A model generated the notes under the pieces. It was not told where the DNA came from. It ran no database searches and saw only the letters and a program-made list of their open reading frames with translations. Shown one piece after another: positions 14,326-24,017 of a DNA stretch of 29,655 nt. The stretch comes from Candidatus Planktophila sp. (lineage in GTDB: Bacteria > Actinomycetota > Actinomycetes > Nanopelagicales > Nanopelagicaceae): NCBI GenBank assembly GCA_030832135.1, contig JAURJS010000084.1:1-29655 (forward strand), in the 5' to 3' direction. The first letter of the stretch is position 1; each line of letters starts with the position of its first letter. The position numbers were made by a program, and so were the translations under genes.

Positions 14326-15201
14326 ATGGTTGCCCACCTCTCTTATCTTGCCTATCTTCTTGGTTGGAAGATTATTGGAATCTTACCCGAGAAATTCGCA
14401 TACGCACTCTTCTCTAAGTTGGCAGAGTCGATGTATCGAAAGAATGGCAAGAGCGTTCGACGACTTCGCACCAATTATTCGATTGTGAAACCAGGACTTT
14501 CTGAAGAAGATCTAGAAGAGCTTGTGGTTGCTGGACTTCAAAGCTATATGCGGTATTGGTGTGACACCTTCCGAATTCACCGTTGGAGCCCTTCCAGAAT
14601 TGCCTCAACAGTGACGACAACCCGAGATGATTTATTGCGAAGCCCGATGAATGAAGGAAGGGGAGTAGTTATCGCCCTTCCTCACTCAGGAAATTGGGAT
14701 CACGCCGGCGCCTATTTCTGCAACGAAGGTTTTCCACTTGTCACAGTGGCTGAAGTTTTAAAGCCCGAGAAGCTCTTTAAGAAATTCCTGACATATCGGG
14801 AAGAGATGGGATTTGAAGTTCTGGGATTAGATTCTCGCGCCTTTCTCACACTGGTCAAGCGCGCTCGAGAGAAGCGCTTGATCGCCCTCGTTGCAGATCG
14901 CGACCTCTCTGCCTCTGGAATTGAAGTGGACTTCTTCGGCCATAGAGCGAAGATGCCAGCTGGTCCAGCAGTTCTTGCGATGAAGGAAGGCTTGCCCCTA
15001 GTCGCAGCTCATGTCAGTTACACGAAGACTGGAATTCATATCGATTTCCAATCGATTGAGATATCGTCGCTCGCAGATGAGAGCGAGAGAGTCGCCGAGA
15101 CTGTTCAGAATACAGCGAGAGCCTTCGAATCTGGGATTGAAGAAAGACCAGAGGATTGGCATATGCTCCAACGAATCTGGATTGAAGAAGGAATTTATTA
15201 A
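14326..15201 (+). CDS. patA: Phosphatidylinositol mannoside acyltransferase
   Basis: A 291-residue lysophospholipid-acyltransferase-superfamily protein, related to LpxL/HtrB-type lauroyl acyltransferases. The catalytic HxxxxD motif is H120-D125 in HSGNWDHAG. VADRDLSASGIEVDFFG and AKMPAGPAVLA are the conserved later block. N-terminal hydrophobic residues (LSYLAYLLGW) suggest membrane association on the cytoplasmic face. The known role of the actinobacterial family is to acylate the mannose of phosphatidylinositol mannosides, and the position between pgsA and pimA fits. The ATG follows the pgsA TAG with no gap, and its TAA overlaps the pimA ATG by one base, so the three are coupled. Confidence 0.9.
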   Translation: MVAHLSYLAYLLGWKIIGILPEKFAYALFSKLAESMYRKNGKSVRRLRTNYSIVKPGLSEEDLEELVVAGLQSYMRYWCDTFRIHRWSPSRIASTVTTTRDDLLRSPMNEGRGVVIALPHSGNWDHAGAYFCNEGFPLVTVAEVLKPEKLFKKFLTYREEMGFEVLGLDSRAFLTLVKRAREKRLIALVADRDLSASGIEVDFFGHRAKMPAGPAVLAMKEGLPLVAAHVSYTKTGIHIDFQSIEISSLADESERVAETVQNTARAFESGIEERPEDWHMLQRIWIEEGIY

Positions 15202-16370
15202 TGACCTTTGAAAGAAAGCGGATTGGCATTGTCTGCCCTTATGGGTGGGATACGCCAGGTGGTGTTCAGGCACATATCGCCGACCTTGCGACATATCTCA
15301 TCTCTCAAGGCCACTACGTCTCAGTCCTTGCTCCCACATCAGATGAAGAGAACCTTCCTGATTATGTGGTCAGCGCTGGCAAGCCGATCTCGATTCCTTA
15401 TAACGGAGCGGTAGCGCGCATTCTCTTTGGACCAATCGCCTTTGCGAGAGTGAGAAATTGGATAGCACAGGGAGATTTTGACTTGTTACATCTCCATGAA
15501 CCAGCAATTCCATCCATTGCACTCTTGGCATGTTTTGCCGCAGAAGGTCCTTTAGTCGGAACCTTCCATGCATCTGCAAAGAGACAGAAGGCGATCTTTG
15601 CAATCGGTCCGATTCTAGAACCTGTGATTGAGAAGTTAACAGCGAGAATTGCAGTCAGTGAAGCAGCGAGAGAGACCCTGACTGAGCATCTGGAGACTGA
15701 TGCGGTGGTCGTGCCCAATGGAATTTATGCTCGCCGCTTAGCTCTTGGAGCGATGAACGAGCAGTGGAGCGGGAACTCCATTGGATTTATCGGTCGATTC
15801 CAGGAACCTCGAAAAGGATTGATGGTTCTCGTCGATGCCCTACCTGCGATCATCAAGGAAGTTCCTGATGTTCGGATAGTTGTTGCAGGTCCTGGTGATT
15901 CCGATGAGTTCCTCCAAGGCGTTCCATCGCACCTAAGAACAAGGTTTACATTCCTCGGACGAATTAGCGAAGAAGAGAAGGCAGATTTCCTCCACTCCAT
16001 CGGAGTTTATGTTGCACCTAATACTGGAGGAGAATCATTTGGAATTATCCTTGCAGAGGCTTTGGCTGCAGGTGCTGCGGTAGTTGCTAGCGATATTCCC
16101 GCCTTTCAAGCGCTGTTGGGAAATGGTAAGTATGGAGAACTCTTCACTTCAGAGGATTCCGCATCTCTTGCCGGGTCAATCTCCCAATTGCTTAAAGATG
16201 GGCAGCGACGCAATCAGCTGAAGATCGATGGAAAGATCTATGCACAATATTTTGATTGGGATGAAGTTGCCACACGAATCTATGATGTTTATGAGATGGC
16301 GATGGTCGGCCTTGGTAAAGTTACGCTCTCATCTGAGAACCGTGGCTGGAATAAATTTCTAGGGAAGTAA
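15201..16370 (+). CDS. pimA: Phosphatidylinositol alpha-mannosyltransferase (GT4)
   Basis: A 389-residue GT-B glycosyltransferase of family GT4 that transfers mannose from GDP-mannose to phosphatidylinositol, the first step of PIM synthesis on the cytoplasmic leaflet. Visible motifs: YGWDTPGGVQAH at 14-25 (acceptor-side glycine loop), TFHAS with H123, GRFQEPRKG at 198-206, and the EX7E pair E278/E286 in GGESFGIILAEALAAG, which bind the sugar nucleotide. Length and motif order match actinobacterial PimA. It is the third gene of the pgsA-patA-pimA operon. GDP-mannose supply genes are not here, except possibly the PMI-like cupin at 8136. Confidence 0.92.
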   Translation: MTFERKRIGIVCPYGWDTPGGVQAHIADLATYLISQGHYVSVLAPTSDEENLPDYVVSAGKPISIPYNGAVARILFGPIAFARVRNWIAQGDFDLLHLHEPAIPSIALLACFAAEGPLVGTFHASAKRQKAIFAIGPILEPVIEKLTARIAVSEAARETLTEHLETDAVVVPNGIYARRLALGAMNEQWSGNSIGFIGRFQEPRKGLMVLVDALPAIIKEVPDVRIVVAGPGDSDEFLQGVPSHLRTRFTFLGRISEEEKADFLHSIGVYVAPNTGGESFGIILAEALAAGAAVVASDIPAFQALLGNGKYGELFTSEDSASLAGSISQLLKDGQRRNQLKIDGKIYAQYFDWDEVATRIYDVYEMAMVGLGKVTLSSENRGWNKFLGK

Positions 16371-16371
16371 A

Positions 16372-16878
16372 ATGAATTTTAAGGCGCTCGTCATTCTCTT
16401 CCTCGTTGCTCTCTTCGCTTGGTATTTATCATTCTTAGCTACGCGCCTAGATCGATTACACCACCGTGTTGAGACGAGTTGGGCCAACCTTGATGGACTT
16501 CTGCAGCGCAGAGCTGCAATCGCGATTGAGATAGCACGCTCTGAAATCGCAGATCCCGCCTCCTCATTACTGCTCACCTTCGCCGCTCATCAGGCACGCG
16601 AGGCAAGTGTGAAGGATCGCTCACAAGCTGAGACCGGATTAACTGGAGCCCTTGGAATTCTGCTGGAGACATCAGAGACGATGCACGGCGCAATCGAGCA
16701 AGATCTTCTACGGGAGCTCAGTGAGTTAAATGAGAAGATCAAGGTGGCAATCTCCCTCCACGTCGAGTCGGTCAATAGAACGATCTTGATTCGATCCAAG
16801 TGGACCATTCGCACATTTAGATTGGCCGGTCGTGCTCCTCTTCCTGTGACATACGAGTTTGAAGCTGATGTTCTTTAA
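16372..16878 (+). CDS. LemA-like membrane-anchored coiled protein
   Basis: A 168-residue protein with one N-terminal membrane helix (about residues 5-23). After it comes an amphipathic helical region whose start, RLDRLHHRVETSWANLDGLL, strongly recalls the LemA family pattern (R..V...WA.LD..L.RR...). The rest is predicted to be helical and rich in Glu/Ala. LemA proteins have no agreed function. It begins one base after the pimA stop, so it belongs to the PIM operon. In Mycobacterium the next gene here is a NUDIX hydrolase, which is absent. The end overlaps the DUF3048 gene by 11 bp. Confidence 0.65.
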   Translation: MNFKALVILFLVALFAWYLSFLATRLDRLHHRVETSWANLDGLLQRRAAIAIEIARSEIADPASSLLLTFAAHQAREASVKDRSQAETGLTGALGILLETSETMHGAIEQDLLRELSELNEKIKVAISLHVESVNRTILIRSKWTIRTFRLAGRAPLPVTYEFEADVL

Positions 16879-17905
16879 ACGTTTTCTCCTAACCGCAATC
16901 GCGCTCTTCTCTCTTGCCGCGGTAATCGTGGGGTCTTTTGGGCTTATTCCGGTAGAGAAGATTTCACTGAACTTTGCAGATGATGAGCCGGTGCATTCAC
17001 TCACCGGACTCAACGGAAGCGATGGGCCTCTGCTGGTTGTGAAGATTGATGATACGACCTATGCCCATCCTCAAGTTGGCTTGAAAGACGCCGATGTTGT
17101 CTATATCGAGCAAGTTGAAGGCGGTCTTACTCGATTGGCAGTTGTCTTCTCCTCAAAAATTCCTGCGATTGTGGGACCGGTGCGATCTGCCAGAATTTCA
17201 GATATTGAACTTCTAGCTCAATACGGCAAAGTTGCTTTTGCCTATAGTGGGGCGCAACGTTTGTTGTTACCAGTTATTGCCTCAGCAAATCTCTATGACG
17301 TCGGTGCAAATAAATTTGGACCTAGTTTCTATTACAACGATCCCGCTCGGGTTGCACCCTATGCGATGATGCTCAAAGCTCCGGAGCTTCTACAAGAGAG
17401 CACATCTCGTGGCATCGCACCTGCTACTTCGGCAAATATGGGATGGAACTTCGGCGAACCATCCGAAGATTTAATCCCTATCAAGAGTGCACATATCTCG
17501 TGGCCGGCCAGCAGCTACGACGCTGTCTGGTCAGCAAAGGAAGATCGTTGGTTGCTCAATCACAACGGCAAAATCAATCTTGATTCCACTGGCTATGTAT
17601 TAGGTCCAAAGACCTTCATAATCCAGATAGTTTCAATAACGGACTCCATCTATAAAGATAAAGTTGGGGGAGTAACTCCCTTTTCAGCAACGGTTGGAAC
17701 GGGCTCTTGTTACCTCCTGCGCAATGGCGGATATTCGCCTTGTCTATGGAACCGCTCCTCAGAAGATTCAGGCACAACATTTACCGACGTAAATGGGCGC
17801 GAGCTCACCTTTGAAAAGGGACAGATTTGGTTCGCCCTCACCTCTAAAGAGCCTGTATTTACCCCTGCATCAATGCAAGATGCGACAAATACGGCCAGCA
17901 AGTAG
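16868..17905 (+). CDS. DUF3048 (YerB-like) exported protein
   Basis: A 345-residue extracytoplasmic protein of the DUF3048 family. An N-terminal hydrophobic segment (about residues 5-25, [19 protein letters not shown]) serves as signal or anchor. The core begins with [19 protein letters not shown], then [16 protein letters not shown] and [14 protein letters not shown], all characteristic of the family. Many members, including Bacillus YerB, are lipoproteins, but no lipobox cysteine is seen here. The frame is open from a TTG at 16859; I prefer the ATG at 16868, which gives a normal short n-region. It overlaps the LemA-like gene. Function is unknown; the operon context suggests the cell envelope. 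Confidence 0.82.
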   Translation: MFFKRFLLTAIALFSLAAVIVGSFGLIPVEKISLNFADDEPVHSLTGLNGSDGPLLVVKIDDTTYAHPQVGLKDADVVYIEQVEGGLTRLAVVFSSKIPAIVGPVRSARISDIELLAQYGKVAFAYSGAQRLLLPVIASANLYDVGANKFGPSFYYNDPARVAPYAMMLKAPELLQESTSRGIAPATSANMGWNFGEPSEDLIPIKSAHISWPASSYDAVWSAKEDRWLLNHNGKINLDSTGYVLGPKTFIIQIVSITDSIYKDKVGGVTPFSATVGTGSCYLLRNGGYSPCLWNRSSEDSGTTFTDVNGRELTFEKGQIWFALTSKEPVFTPASMQDATNTASK

Positions 17906-17960
17906 ACTCACCCCTCTAGAAGAGCACCGATTCAACTCTCTGAAACAAAGGGGTCTTTCA

Positions 17961-18848
17961 ATGTCTGAGGCAACAGGTACAGCTCGCGTTAAGCGCGGTA
18001 TGGCTGAGATGCTCAAGGGTGGCGTCATCATGGATGTCGTCAATGTAGAGCAGGCGAAGATTGCCGAAGATGCAGGCGCATGCGCTGTGATGGCCCTTGA
18101 GCGAGTGCCGGCAGATATTCGCGCCCAAGGTGGTGTCGCACGCATGTCAGATCCCGACATGATTCAGAAGATTCAAGCTGCCGTGTCAATTCCAGTAATG
18201 GCCAAGGTCCGCATCGGTCACTTTGTTGAAGCGCAGATTATTGAGAGCCTAGAAGTTGACTACATCGATGAGTCAGAAGTTCTCACACCAGCAGATTTCA
18301 CAAACCATATCGACAAATGGAACTTTAAGATTCCATTTGTCTGTGGCGCTACCAATCTTGGTGAGGCTCTGCGCCGCATCAACGAAGGTGCAGCGATGAT
18401 TCGCTCTAAGGGTGAAGCAGGTACCGGAGATGTCTCCAATGCGATGACACATATGCGCACAATCGGCAGTGAGATTCGTCGCCTCACATCGATGCGCGAA
18501 GATGAACTCTATGTTGCTGCAAAGGAGATGCAAGCACCTTTCGCTCTCGTGCAAGAGGTTGCTCAGACAGGAAAGCTTCCAGTCGTTCTCTTTACTGCAG
18601 GTGGTATTGCGACACCAGCAGATGCTGCTCTCATGATGCAGATGGGCGCCGATGGAGTATTCGTCGGCTCTGGAATCTTTAAATCAGGCAATCCAGCTGC
18701 TCGCGCTGCTGCTTGCGTGAAGGCAACAACATTCTTCAATGATCCTAAGGTTCTTGCAGAGGCATCACGCGGATTAGGTGAGGCGATGGTTGGCATCAAC
18801 GTCGCTGATATTCCTGTTCCTCATCGCCTGGCAGAGCGCGGTTGGTAA
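17961..18848 (+). CDS. pdxS: Pyridoxal 5'-phosphate synthase, lyase subunit
   Basis: The PdxS (SNZ) subunit condenses ribose 5-phosphate, glyceraldehyde 3-phosphate and ammonia to PLP. The 295-residue TIM-barrel protein is highly conserved: [20 protein letters not shown] at 11-30, [13 protein letters not shown], and the catalytic lysines in MAKVRIGHF (K82) and in [10 protein letters not shown]. The frame is open from 17793, but that part lies in the DUF3048 gene. The ATG at 17961 has AAAGGGG as Shine-Dalgarno and matches the family N-terminus. It pairs with the glutaminase subunit pdxT 12 bp downstream. Confidence 0.97.
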   Translation: MSEATGTARVKRGMAEMLKGGVIMDVVNVEQAKIAEDAGACAVMALERVPADIRAQGGVARMSDPDMIQKIQAAVSIPVMAKVRIGHFVEAQIIESLEVDYIDESEVLTPADFTNHIDKWNFKIPFVCGATNLGEALRRINEGAAMIRSKGEAGTGDVSNAMTHMRTIGSEIRRLTSMREDELYVAAKEMQAPFALVQEVAQTGKLPVVLFTAGGIATPADAALMMQMGADGVFVGSGIFKSGNPAARAAACVKATTFFNDPKVLAEASRGLGEAMVGINVADIPVPHRLAERGW

Positions 18849-18860
18849 TTTAACTCTTCA

Positions 18861-19427
18861 ATGAAGATTGGCGTTCTCGCACTCCAAGGAGATTTTCGCG
18901 AACATATCGCTGCCAGCGAGAATTCAGGTCATAGCGCCGTTGCGATCCGCCGCGCTTCAGAGCTCGAAGATATTGATGCGCTGATTCTTCCAGGGGGAGA
19001 GTCGACGACGATTGCCCTTCTTGCCAAGACCTTTGAGCTCTTCCATCCAATTCGAGAAAAGATTTCTACTGGCCTTCCCGTCTATGGCTCTTGCGCAGGA
19101 ATGATTCTCCTTGCAGATCGCATCGTGGGTGGGGCAGAGGGACAAGAGACCTTCGGTGGAATTGATATGACGGTTAGACGTAATGCCTTTGGCCGCCAGG
19201 TGGAGTCCTTTGAAGGCGAGATTGATTTTGCTGGCAAGAAGGTCAATGGAGTCTTCATCAGGGCGCCGTGGGTTGAAGAGGTCGGTTCTTCGGTGGAGGT
19301 CCTTGCCACTACGGCTGGACATCCAGTTGCTGTCCGCCAAGGCAAGCTCTTTGCGACCAGTTTTCATCCTGAATTGACCGGAGATCTCAGCGTCCACCAG
19401 TACTTTTTTGAAGAGATATGTCGCTAA
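18861..19427 (+). CDS. pdxT: Pyridoxal 5'-phosphate synthase, glutaminase subunit
   Basis: The PdxT (SNO) class I amidotransferase releases ammonia from glutamine and channels it to PdxS. The 188-residue protein has the family start [21 protein letters not shown] at 43-50, the nucleophile C78 in [11 protein letters not shown], and H169/E171 in [10 protein letters not shown] completing the triad. It follows pdxS by 12 bp with no Shine-Dalgarno; TAATTT ends 9 nt before the ATG, but I would not call it a promoter without data. The mycobacterial locus has a thioesterase gene between pdxS and pdxT, which is absent here. Confidence 0.97.
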   Translation: MKIGVLALQGDFREHIAASENSGHSAVAIRRASELEDIDALILPGGESTTIALLAKTFELFHPIREKISTGLPVYGSCAGMILLADRIVGGAEGQETFGGIDMTVRRNAFGRQVESFEGEIDFAGKKVNGVFIRAPWVEEVGSSVEVLATTAGHPVAVRQGKLFATSFHPELTGDLSVHQYFFEEICR

Positions 19428-19486
19428 GCGCTACTCTTACGTTCTAATTTTAAGATTGTTCTTTCTCGAGTATCTAGAGGTGATCT

Positions 19487-20239
19487 ATGTCAGGCCATTC
19501 CAAGTGGGCAACTACAAAGCATAAGAAGGCTGTAATCGATAGCCGTCGCGCAAAGAACTTCGCAAAGTTGATCAAAGCGATTGAAGTAGCTGCACGTAAT
19601 GGTGGACCTGATGTTGATGGAAATCCAACCCTCTTCGATGCAATCGCCAAGGCAAAGAAGAATTCAATGCCTGCAGATAACATCGAGCGCGCTGTCAAGC
19701 GCGGTGCCGGACTTGAATCGGGTGGCGCTGATTGGCAGACGATTATGTATGAAGGTTATGGTCCTAATGGGGTCGCAATCATGATTGAGTGTCTTTCGGA
19801 CAATCGTAATCGCGCCGCATCTGAGGTTCGCGTAGCTGTGACCCGCAATGGCGGAACAATGGCCGATCCAGGGTCTGTCTCTTACCTCTTTAACCGCAAA
19901 GGCGTCATCATCGTTAACAAGGTAAGCGGTGTTACTGAGGATTCTATTCTTGAGGCAGCCCTCGATGCTGGCGTAGAAGAGGTTAATGACCTCGGCGAAT
20001 CTTTCGAAGTTGTCTGTGAAGCATCAGATCTCGTAGCAGCTCGTACCGCGCTACAGAGCGCTGGGATTGATTATGAATCTGCCGACTCTTCATTCCTTCC
20101 ATCGATGAGCATTCCATTAGACGCAGAGGGCGCTACCAAGGTCTTTGAACTTATCGATGCAATCGAAGAGCTCGATGATGTGCAGAACGTCTTCGCCAAC
20201 TTCGATGTATCAGATGAGGTAATGGCGAGCCTTTCATAA
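19487..20239 (+). CDS. yebC: YebC/PmpR family regulator or translation factor
   Basis: A 250-residue YebC-family protein. The N-terminus [16 protein letters not shown] is almost invariant in the family, and the [30 protein letters not shown] and LFNRKGVI blocks follow. YebC proteins were described as transcriptional regulators; more recent work links members of the family to translation of difficult (for example proline-rich) stretches. Location is cytoplasmic. An AGAGGTGAT Shine-Dalgarno precedes the ATG. It lies 59 bp after pdxT and 32 bp before ruvC, the conserved yebC-ruvC arrangement. Confidence 0.96.
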   Translation: MSGHSKWATTKHKKAVIDSRRAKNFAKLIKAIEVAARNGGPDVDGNPTLFDAIAKAKKNSMPADNIERAVKRGAGLESGGADWQTIMYEGYGPNGVAIMIECLSDNRNRAASEVRVAVTRNGGTMADPGSVSYLFNRKGVIIVNKVSGVTEDSILEAALDAGVEEVNDLGESFEVVCEASDLVAARTALQSAGIDYESADSSFLPSMSIPLDAEGATKVFELIDAIEELDDVQNVFANFDVSDEVMASLS

Positions 20240-20258
20240 GGTTTCTCTCATACGCCCA

Positions 20259-20271
20259 TAGGCTTTGAGGC
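20259..20271 (+). promoter_or_regulatory. Leaderless-type -10 for the ruv operon
   Basis: TAGGCT at 20259-20264 ends 7 nt before the ruvC ATG at 20272. This supports 20272 over the internal ATG at 20293. No -35 consensus was found at the expected spacing. Confidence 0.42.
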
Positions 20272-20823
20272 ATGGCTACGGTAAAGATCATCATGGGTAT
20301 CGACCCAGGACTGACTCGCTGTGGCGTCGGAGTCATCTCACAGAAGAGCGCACGGGAACTCACTCTTGTCGATGTTGGAGTAATTCTCACACCAGTTGAT
20401 GCGCCACTGGAAGAACGTCTCCTCGGACTTGAACGTGAGATAGAGCTCTGGATTGATCGCAATAAACCAGATGTCGTTGCAGTCGAACGCGTTTTCGCTC
20501 AACACAATGTCCGCACCGTTATGGGAACAGGACAAGCGGCCGGAGTCGCGCTCTTAGTTGCAGCACGCAGAGGAATACCAGTTGCAATGCACACTCCTTC
20601 CGAGGTCAAGGCAGCTGTTACTGGATCTGGGCGAGCAGGAAAAGTTCAGGTGGCAGAGATGGTGAAACGAATCCTCAAGTTAGAGGTAATCCCCAAGCCT
20701 GTTGATGCGACCGACTCATTGGCGCTAGCAATCACTCATGCCTGGCGAGGTGAAAATTCTTCACGCCTTGCTAGCGCTGTGAAGGCGGAGAAAGAGCGCC
20801 TTGCTAAACTGAGGGCACAATGA
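20272..20823 (+). CDS. ruvC: Holliday junction resolvase RuvC
   Basis: Endonuclease that cuts Holliday junctions symmetrically, with the RuvAB motor. The 183-residue protein has the RNase-H-like catalytic acids: D11 in [11 protein letters not shown]72 in [11 protein letters not shown], and D145/D148 in [14 protein letters not shown], with H156 close by. [14 protein letters not shown] is the conserved DNA-binding loop. Its stop overlaps the ruvA ATG (ATGA at 20820-20823), so ruvC, ruvA and ruvB form one coupled unit with a likely leaderless promoter. Confidence 0.97.
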   Translation: MATVKIIMGIDPGLTRCGVGVISQKSARELTLVDVGVILTPVDAPLEERLLGLEREIELWIDRNKPDVVAVERVFAQHNVRTVMGTGQAAGVALLVAARRGIPVAMHTPSEVKAAVTGSGRAGKVQVAEMVKRILKLEVIPKPVDATDSLALAITHAWRGENSSRLASAVKAEKERLAKLRAQ

Positions 20824-21422
20824 TTGCTCACCTGACCGGCACAGTTCGCCATCTCACCACCGAGAAAGTTGTGCTGGAGGTCGGGGGAGTCGGGTATTCA
20901 ATCTCCATCACCCCAAGGACATCGACCCATATCGTCATGGGTAGTGAAGTTTCGCTCTCGACAACTCTGATTGTTCGAGAGGATTCAATGACGCTCTTCG
21001 GTTTTCTCGATGCAAGAGATCGGGATATCTACGAAACCTTGCAGAGCGTCACGGGCATTGGCCCCAAGGTAGCTCTTGCAATTACCGGTGCACTTACGCC
21101 AGATGAGCTCGCGCGAGCGATCTCATTGGAAGATATTGCTGCAATTGAGAAAGTGCCAGGTATTGGGCGCAAAGGTGCGCAACGTCTTATTCTCGAACTC
21201 AAGGGCAAGTTGGTAGCTGATAATTCTGTGCCACAGCTTGCAACACATTCCGCGGTGCGCGATCAACTTCTTTCGGCGCTAACGGGCCTTGGCTTCACCG
21301 CTAAAGAATCTGATATCGCCATTAACAATACATTTAGCAATCTCGTTGAAAATGGTGAAGATCCAGCAACGATGAACGTTCCAGAACTTCTCAAGTTGGC
21401 TTTACAAAACGGTAAGCGATGA
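20820..21422 (+). CDS. ruvA: Holliday junction branch migration protein RuvA
   Basis: Binds the four-way junction and loads the RuvB motor. At 200 residues it has the usual three domains: an N-terminal OB fold ([12 protein letters not shown]..., about 1-62), two helix-hairpin-helix motifs ([13 protein letters not shown] and [20 protein letters not shown], about 75-130), and a C-terminal three-helix domain from about 145 that contacts RuvB ([16 protein letters not shown]). It overlaps ruvC and ruvB by 4 bp each. Confidence 0.97.
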   Translation: MIAHLTGTVRHLTTEKVVLEVGGVGYSISITPRTSTHIVMGSEVSLSTTLIVREDSMTLFGFLDARDRDIYETLQSVTGIGPKVALAITGALTPDELARAISLEDIAAIEKVPGIGRKGAQRLILELKGKLVADNSVPQLATHSAVRDQLLSALTGLGFTAKESDIAINNTFSNLVENGEDPATMNVPELLKLALQNGKR

Positions 21423-22459
21423 ACGAACGTATCGTCGATCCAGCTCTAATCACCTCAACATCGGAGGAGTCAACGGCAGAGCTAGCACTTCGACCTAAAT
21501 CACTCGATGAGTTTGTTGGACAACATCGTGTTCGTGAACAGTTAAGTGTTCTTCTTACAGCTGCGAAATCTCGCGGGGCCTCTGCCGATCACATCCTCTT
21601 GTCGGGCCCTCCAGGTTTGGGTAAGACAACTCTCGCAATGATTCTTGCCGGTGAGATGGGCGCTCCTATTCGTATTTCGAGCGGACCTGCTATTACGCAT
21701 GCTGGCGATCTTGCAGCAATCCTCTCCTCACTGGTCGAACGAGAGATTCTCTTCCTCGATGAGATCCATCGACTCTCTCGCCCCGCCGAGGAACTTCTCT
21801 ATATGGCGATGGAAGATTTTCGTGTTGATGTCATTGTCGGTAAGGGACCGGGCGCAACATCGATTCCATTGCAGCTGCCGCACTTCACGCTGGTGGGAGC
21901 GACAACGCGAGCAGGTCTCCTTCCCTCACCACTCCGAGATCGCTTTGGCTTTACCGCACATCTAGATTTCTACGAAAGCGAAGAGCTGGAGAAGGTGATC
22001 GCAAGAAGTGCCACACTCTTGGGCGTTTCAATTGATGGCGCAGCTGTCGCTGAGATTGCAGGGCGCTCCCGCGGAACTCCACGTATTGCAAATAGGCTGC
22101 TTCGTCGCGTGCGGGACTTGGCACAAGTCTCCGGATCGAAAGAGCTGACCCATCAACATGCTCTTCGAGCTCTCGAGATCTATGAGGTGGATGAGAAGGG
22201 GCTCGATCGCCTCGATCGCGCCGTGCTACTCGCGCTCATCGATCGCTTCAATGGAGGTCCGGTCGGCCTCTCCACCCTTGCCATCGCTGTTGGGGAAGAG
22301 GTTGAGACAGTTGAGGCAGTAGCTGAGCCATTCTTGGTGCGCCATGGCTTTATGGCCCGCACTCCGCGAGGTCGTATCGCCACCCCTGCCGGATATGAGC
22401 ATGTGGGACGAACGCCACCTCCTGGATCACCCTCGCTTTTCGACACCTCAGCGCCCTAG
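21419..22459 (+). CDS. ruvB: Holliday junction branch migration ATPase RuvB
   Basis: Hexameric AAA+ motor that drives branch migration together with RuvA. The 346-residue protein carries Walker A GPPGLGKT at about 63-70, Walker [10 protein letters not shown] with D114/E115, sensor 1 VGATTRAG, the arginine finger region SPLRDRFG, and a C-terminal winged helix. [10 protein letters not shown] is the family N-terminal signature. The ATG overlaps the ruvA stop (ATGA). The usual downstream yajC gene is absent; secD begins 18 bp after the stop. Confidence 0.98.
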   Translation: MNERIVDPALITSTSEESTAELALRPKSLDEFVGQHRVREQLSVLLTAAKSRGASADHILLSGPPGLGKTTLAMILAGEMGAPIRISSGPAITHAGDLAAILSSLVEREILFLDEIHRLSRPAEELLYMAMEDFRVDVIVGKGPGATSIPLQLPHFTLVGATTRAGLLPSPLRDRFGFTAHLDFYESEELEKVIARSATLLGVSIDGAAVAEIAGRSRGTPRIANRLLRRVRDLAQVSGSKELTHQHALRALEIYEVDEKGLDRLDRAVLLALIDRFNGGPVGLSTLAIAVGEEVETVEAVAEPFLVRHGFMARTPRGRIATPAGYEHVGRTPPPGSPSLFDTSAP

Positions 22460-22463
22460 CGCC

Positions 22464-22477
22464 TAGACTCTGCCCCT
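22464..22477 (+). promoter_or_regulatory. Leaderless-type -10 for secDF
   Basis: TAGACT at 22464-22469, between ruvB and secD, ends 8 nt before the secD ATG at 22478. The spacer has no Shine-Dalgarno. Confidence 0.42.
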
Positions 22478-24013
22478 ATGTCCACACCAAATAAAACTGT
22501 GAAGAGCTCAGGCCGCCCAGGGCGCGCCCTTGCGATCTTGGCCCTCATCCTTGTCGGTCTCAGCGCAACTGCTCTACTTCAAGGCGCAACATCAGTGCGC
22601 CTAGGCCTCGATCTCCGTGGCGGTACCAGCGTCACCCTCCAACCTCGCGCATCTAATGATGCCAACAAGGTGACATCAGAGGCGATCGATCAGGCTGTCT
22701 CCATTATTCGTCAGCGCGTTAACTCACTCGGTGTTGCTGAGTCTGAGGTAACAGCTCAGGGAAGTGGCACCAACCGACAGATTGTGATTTCAGTACCAGG
22801 TGACTCAGGTCGACGTGTGGTCGATCTTGTTGGTCAGACCGCTGAACTTCGCTTCCGTCAGGTACTTGCAACAGCAATTGGTACAGCAGGAACAGGCACA
22901 GATGCTGCAACTCCTGTCGCAGGTGTTGCTGCAGATATCAATGCAAAATTCGCAGCTCTTGATTGCACCAACGTTGCAAACCTTCAGGGAACTGGTGCAG
23001 ATGCGCCGAGCGAGACCATTGTTGCCTGTGATCGCACCGGAGCAAGTAAATTCATCTTGGCTCCGGCTGAGGTTCTTGGTACTCAAGTATCGAAGGCAGC
23101 AGCAGGTATCGATACACAGGCAGGAAATGTCTGGACTGTCTCACTCACCTTCAATGGCGATGGTACAAAGGCATTTGCTGCTTTGACCAACCGCGTGACA
23201 TCTCTTGCATCTCCACAGAATCAAGTTGCGATCGTTCTCGATGGCTTGGTTGTTTCAGCGCCTTCTATCAACGAAGCAATTCCATCAGGTAATGCTCAGA
23301 TCACTGGAAACTTCTCGCAGGTTGAGGCACAAGATCTTGCCAATGTACTTAAGTACGGCGCACTTCCACTTGCCTTTGATCGCGGTGAAGTTCAGCAGGT
23401 ATCACCAACACTCGGTTCAGATCAGCTAGAAGCTGGTCTACTTGCCGGTGCCCTCGGCATGCTGCTGGTCTTCATCTTCTCAGTCATCTACTACCGTGTT
23501 CTCGGCTTCGTAACAGTGGCTTCATTGCTCGTTGCAGCCGGAATGCTCTACCTCACCTTCTTGGTATTGGGAGAGGCGATCGGATTCACGCTTACCTTGG
23601 CGGGTATCGCTGGAGCCATCGTTGCTATCGGTGTTACCGCTGACTCATTTATCGTCTACTTTGAACGTATTCGCGATGAGGCTCGCGAGGGGCGTTCATT
23701 GCGCTCAGCGGTGGAATCAGGATGGGTTCGCGCTCGTCACACCATCATCGTGGCTGACATGATCTCAATCCTTGCAGCTGTACTCCTCTACTTCTTCGCA
23801 GTAGGTAGCGTCCGCGGCTTTGCCTTCACTCTCGGTCTTACAACCTTGATCGACCTCTTGGTGGTCTTTATCTTCACCAAGCCACTGATGACACTTCTTG
23901 CAAAGATTGAATTCTTCTCATCGGGCCACCCTCTATCGGGGCTCTCAGCGAAGAGCGTAGGAACTAAGAGTCCAATGACTCGCGCAGCAGCTACAGAGAA
24001 TGTGGAGGGTTAA
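22478..24013 (+). CDS. secD: Protein translocase subunit SecD
   Basis: RND-family partner of the SecYEG channel that uses the proton gradient to pull exported proteins outward. The 511-residue protein has an N-terminal membrane helix (about 15-35) and the family motif LDLRGGTSVTL near 43-53. A large extracytoplasmic domain with alanine- and threonine-rich insertions follows (about 120-200). After YGALPLAF there is a block of five membrane helices from about 315 to 475 (GVTADSFIVYFERIRDE is the conserved RND segment with the key acidic residue). YajC, which usually precedes it, is missing here. secF follows 4 bp after the stop. Confidence 0.97.
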   Translation: MSTPNKTVKSSGRPGRALAILALILVGLSATALLQGATSVRLGLDLRGGTSVTLQPRASNDANKVTSEAIDQAVSIIRQRVNSLGVAESEVTAQGSGTNRQIVISVPGDSGRRVVDLVGQTAELRFRQVLATAIGTAGTGTDAATPVAGVAADINAKFAALDCTNVANLQGTGADAPSETIVACDRTGASKFILAPAEVLGTQVSKAAAGIDTQAGNVWTVSLTFNGDGTKAFAALTNRVTSLASPQNQVAIVLDGLVVSAPSINEAIPSGNAQITGNFSQVEAQDLANVLKYGALPLAFDRGEVQQVSPTLGSDQLEAGLLAGALGMLLVFIFSVIYYRVLGFVTVASLLVAAGMLYLTFLVLGEAIGFTLTLAGIAGAIVAIGVTADSFIVYFERIRDEAREGRSLRSAVESGWVRARHTIIVADMISILAAVLLYFFAVGSVRGFAFTLGLTTLIDLLVVFIFTKPLMTLLAKIEFFSSGHPLSGLSAKSVGTKSPMTRAAATENVEG

Positions 24014-24017
24014 TCAA

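Noticed and set aside
17793-17960. Long N-terminal extension of pdxS.
   Set aside because: It is an out-of-frame reading of the DUF3048 gene end; the ATG at 17961 has a Shine-Dalgarno and the conserved PdxS N-terminus.
24000-24017. Earlier start of secF at 24000.
   Set aside because: It would begin inside secD; the ATG at 24018 has GGAGGG at the right distance.
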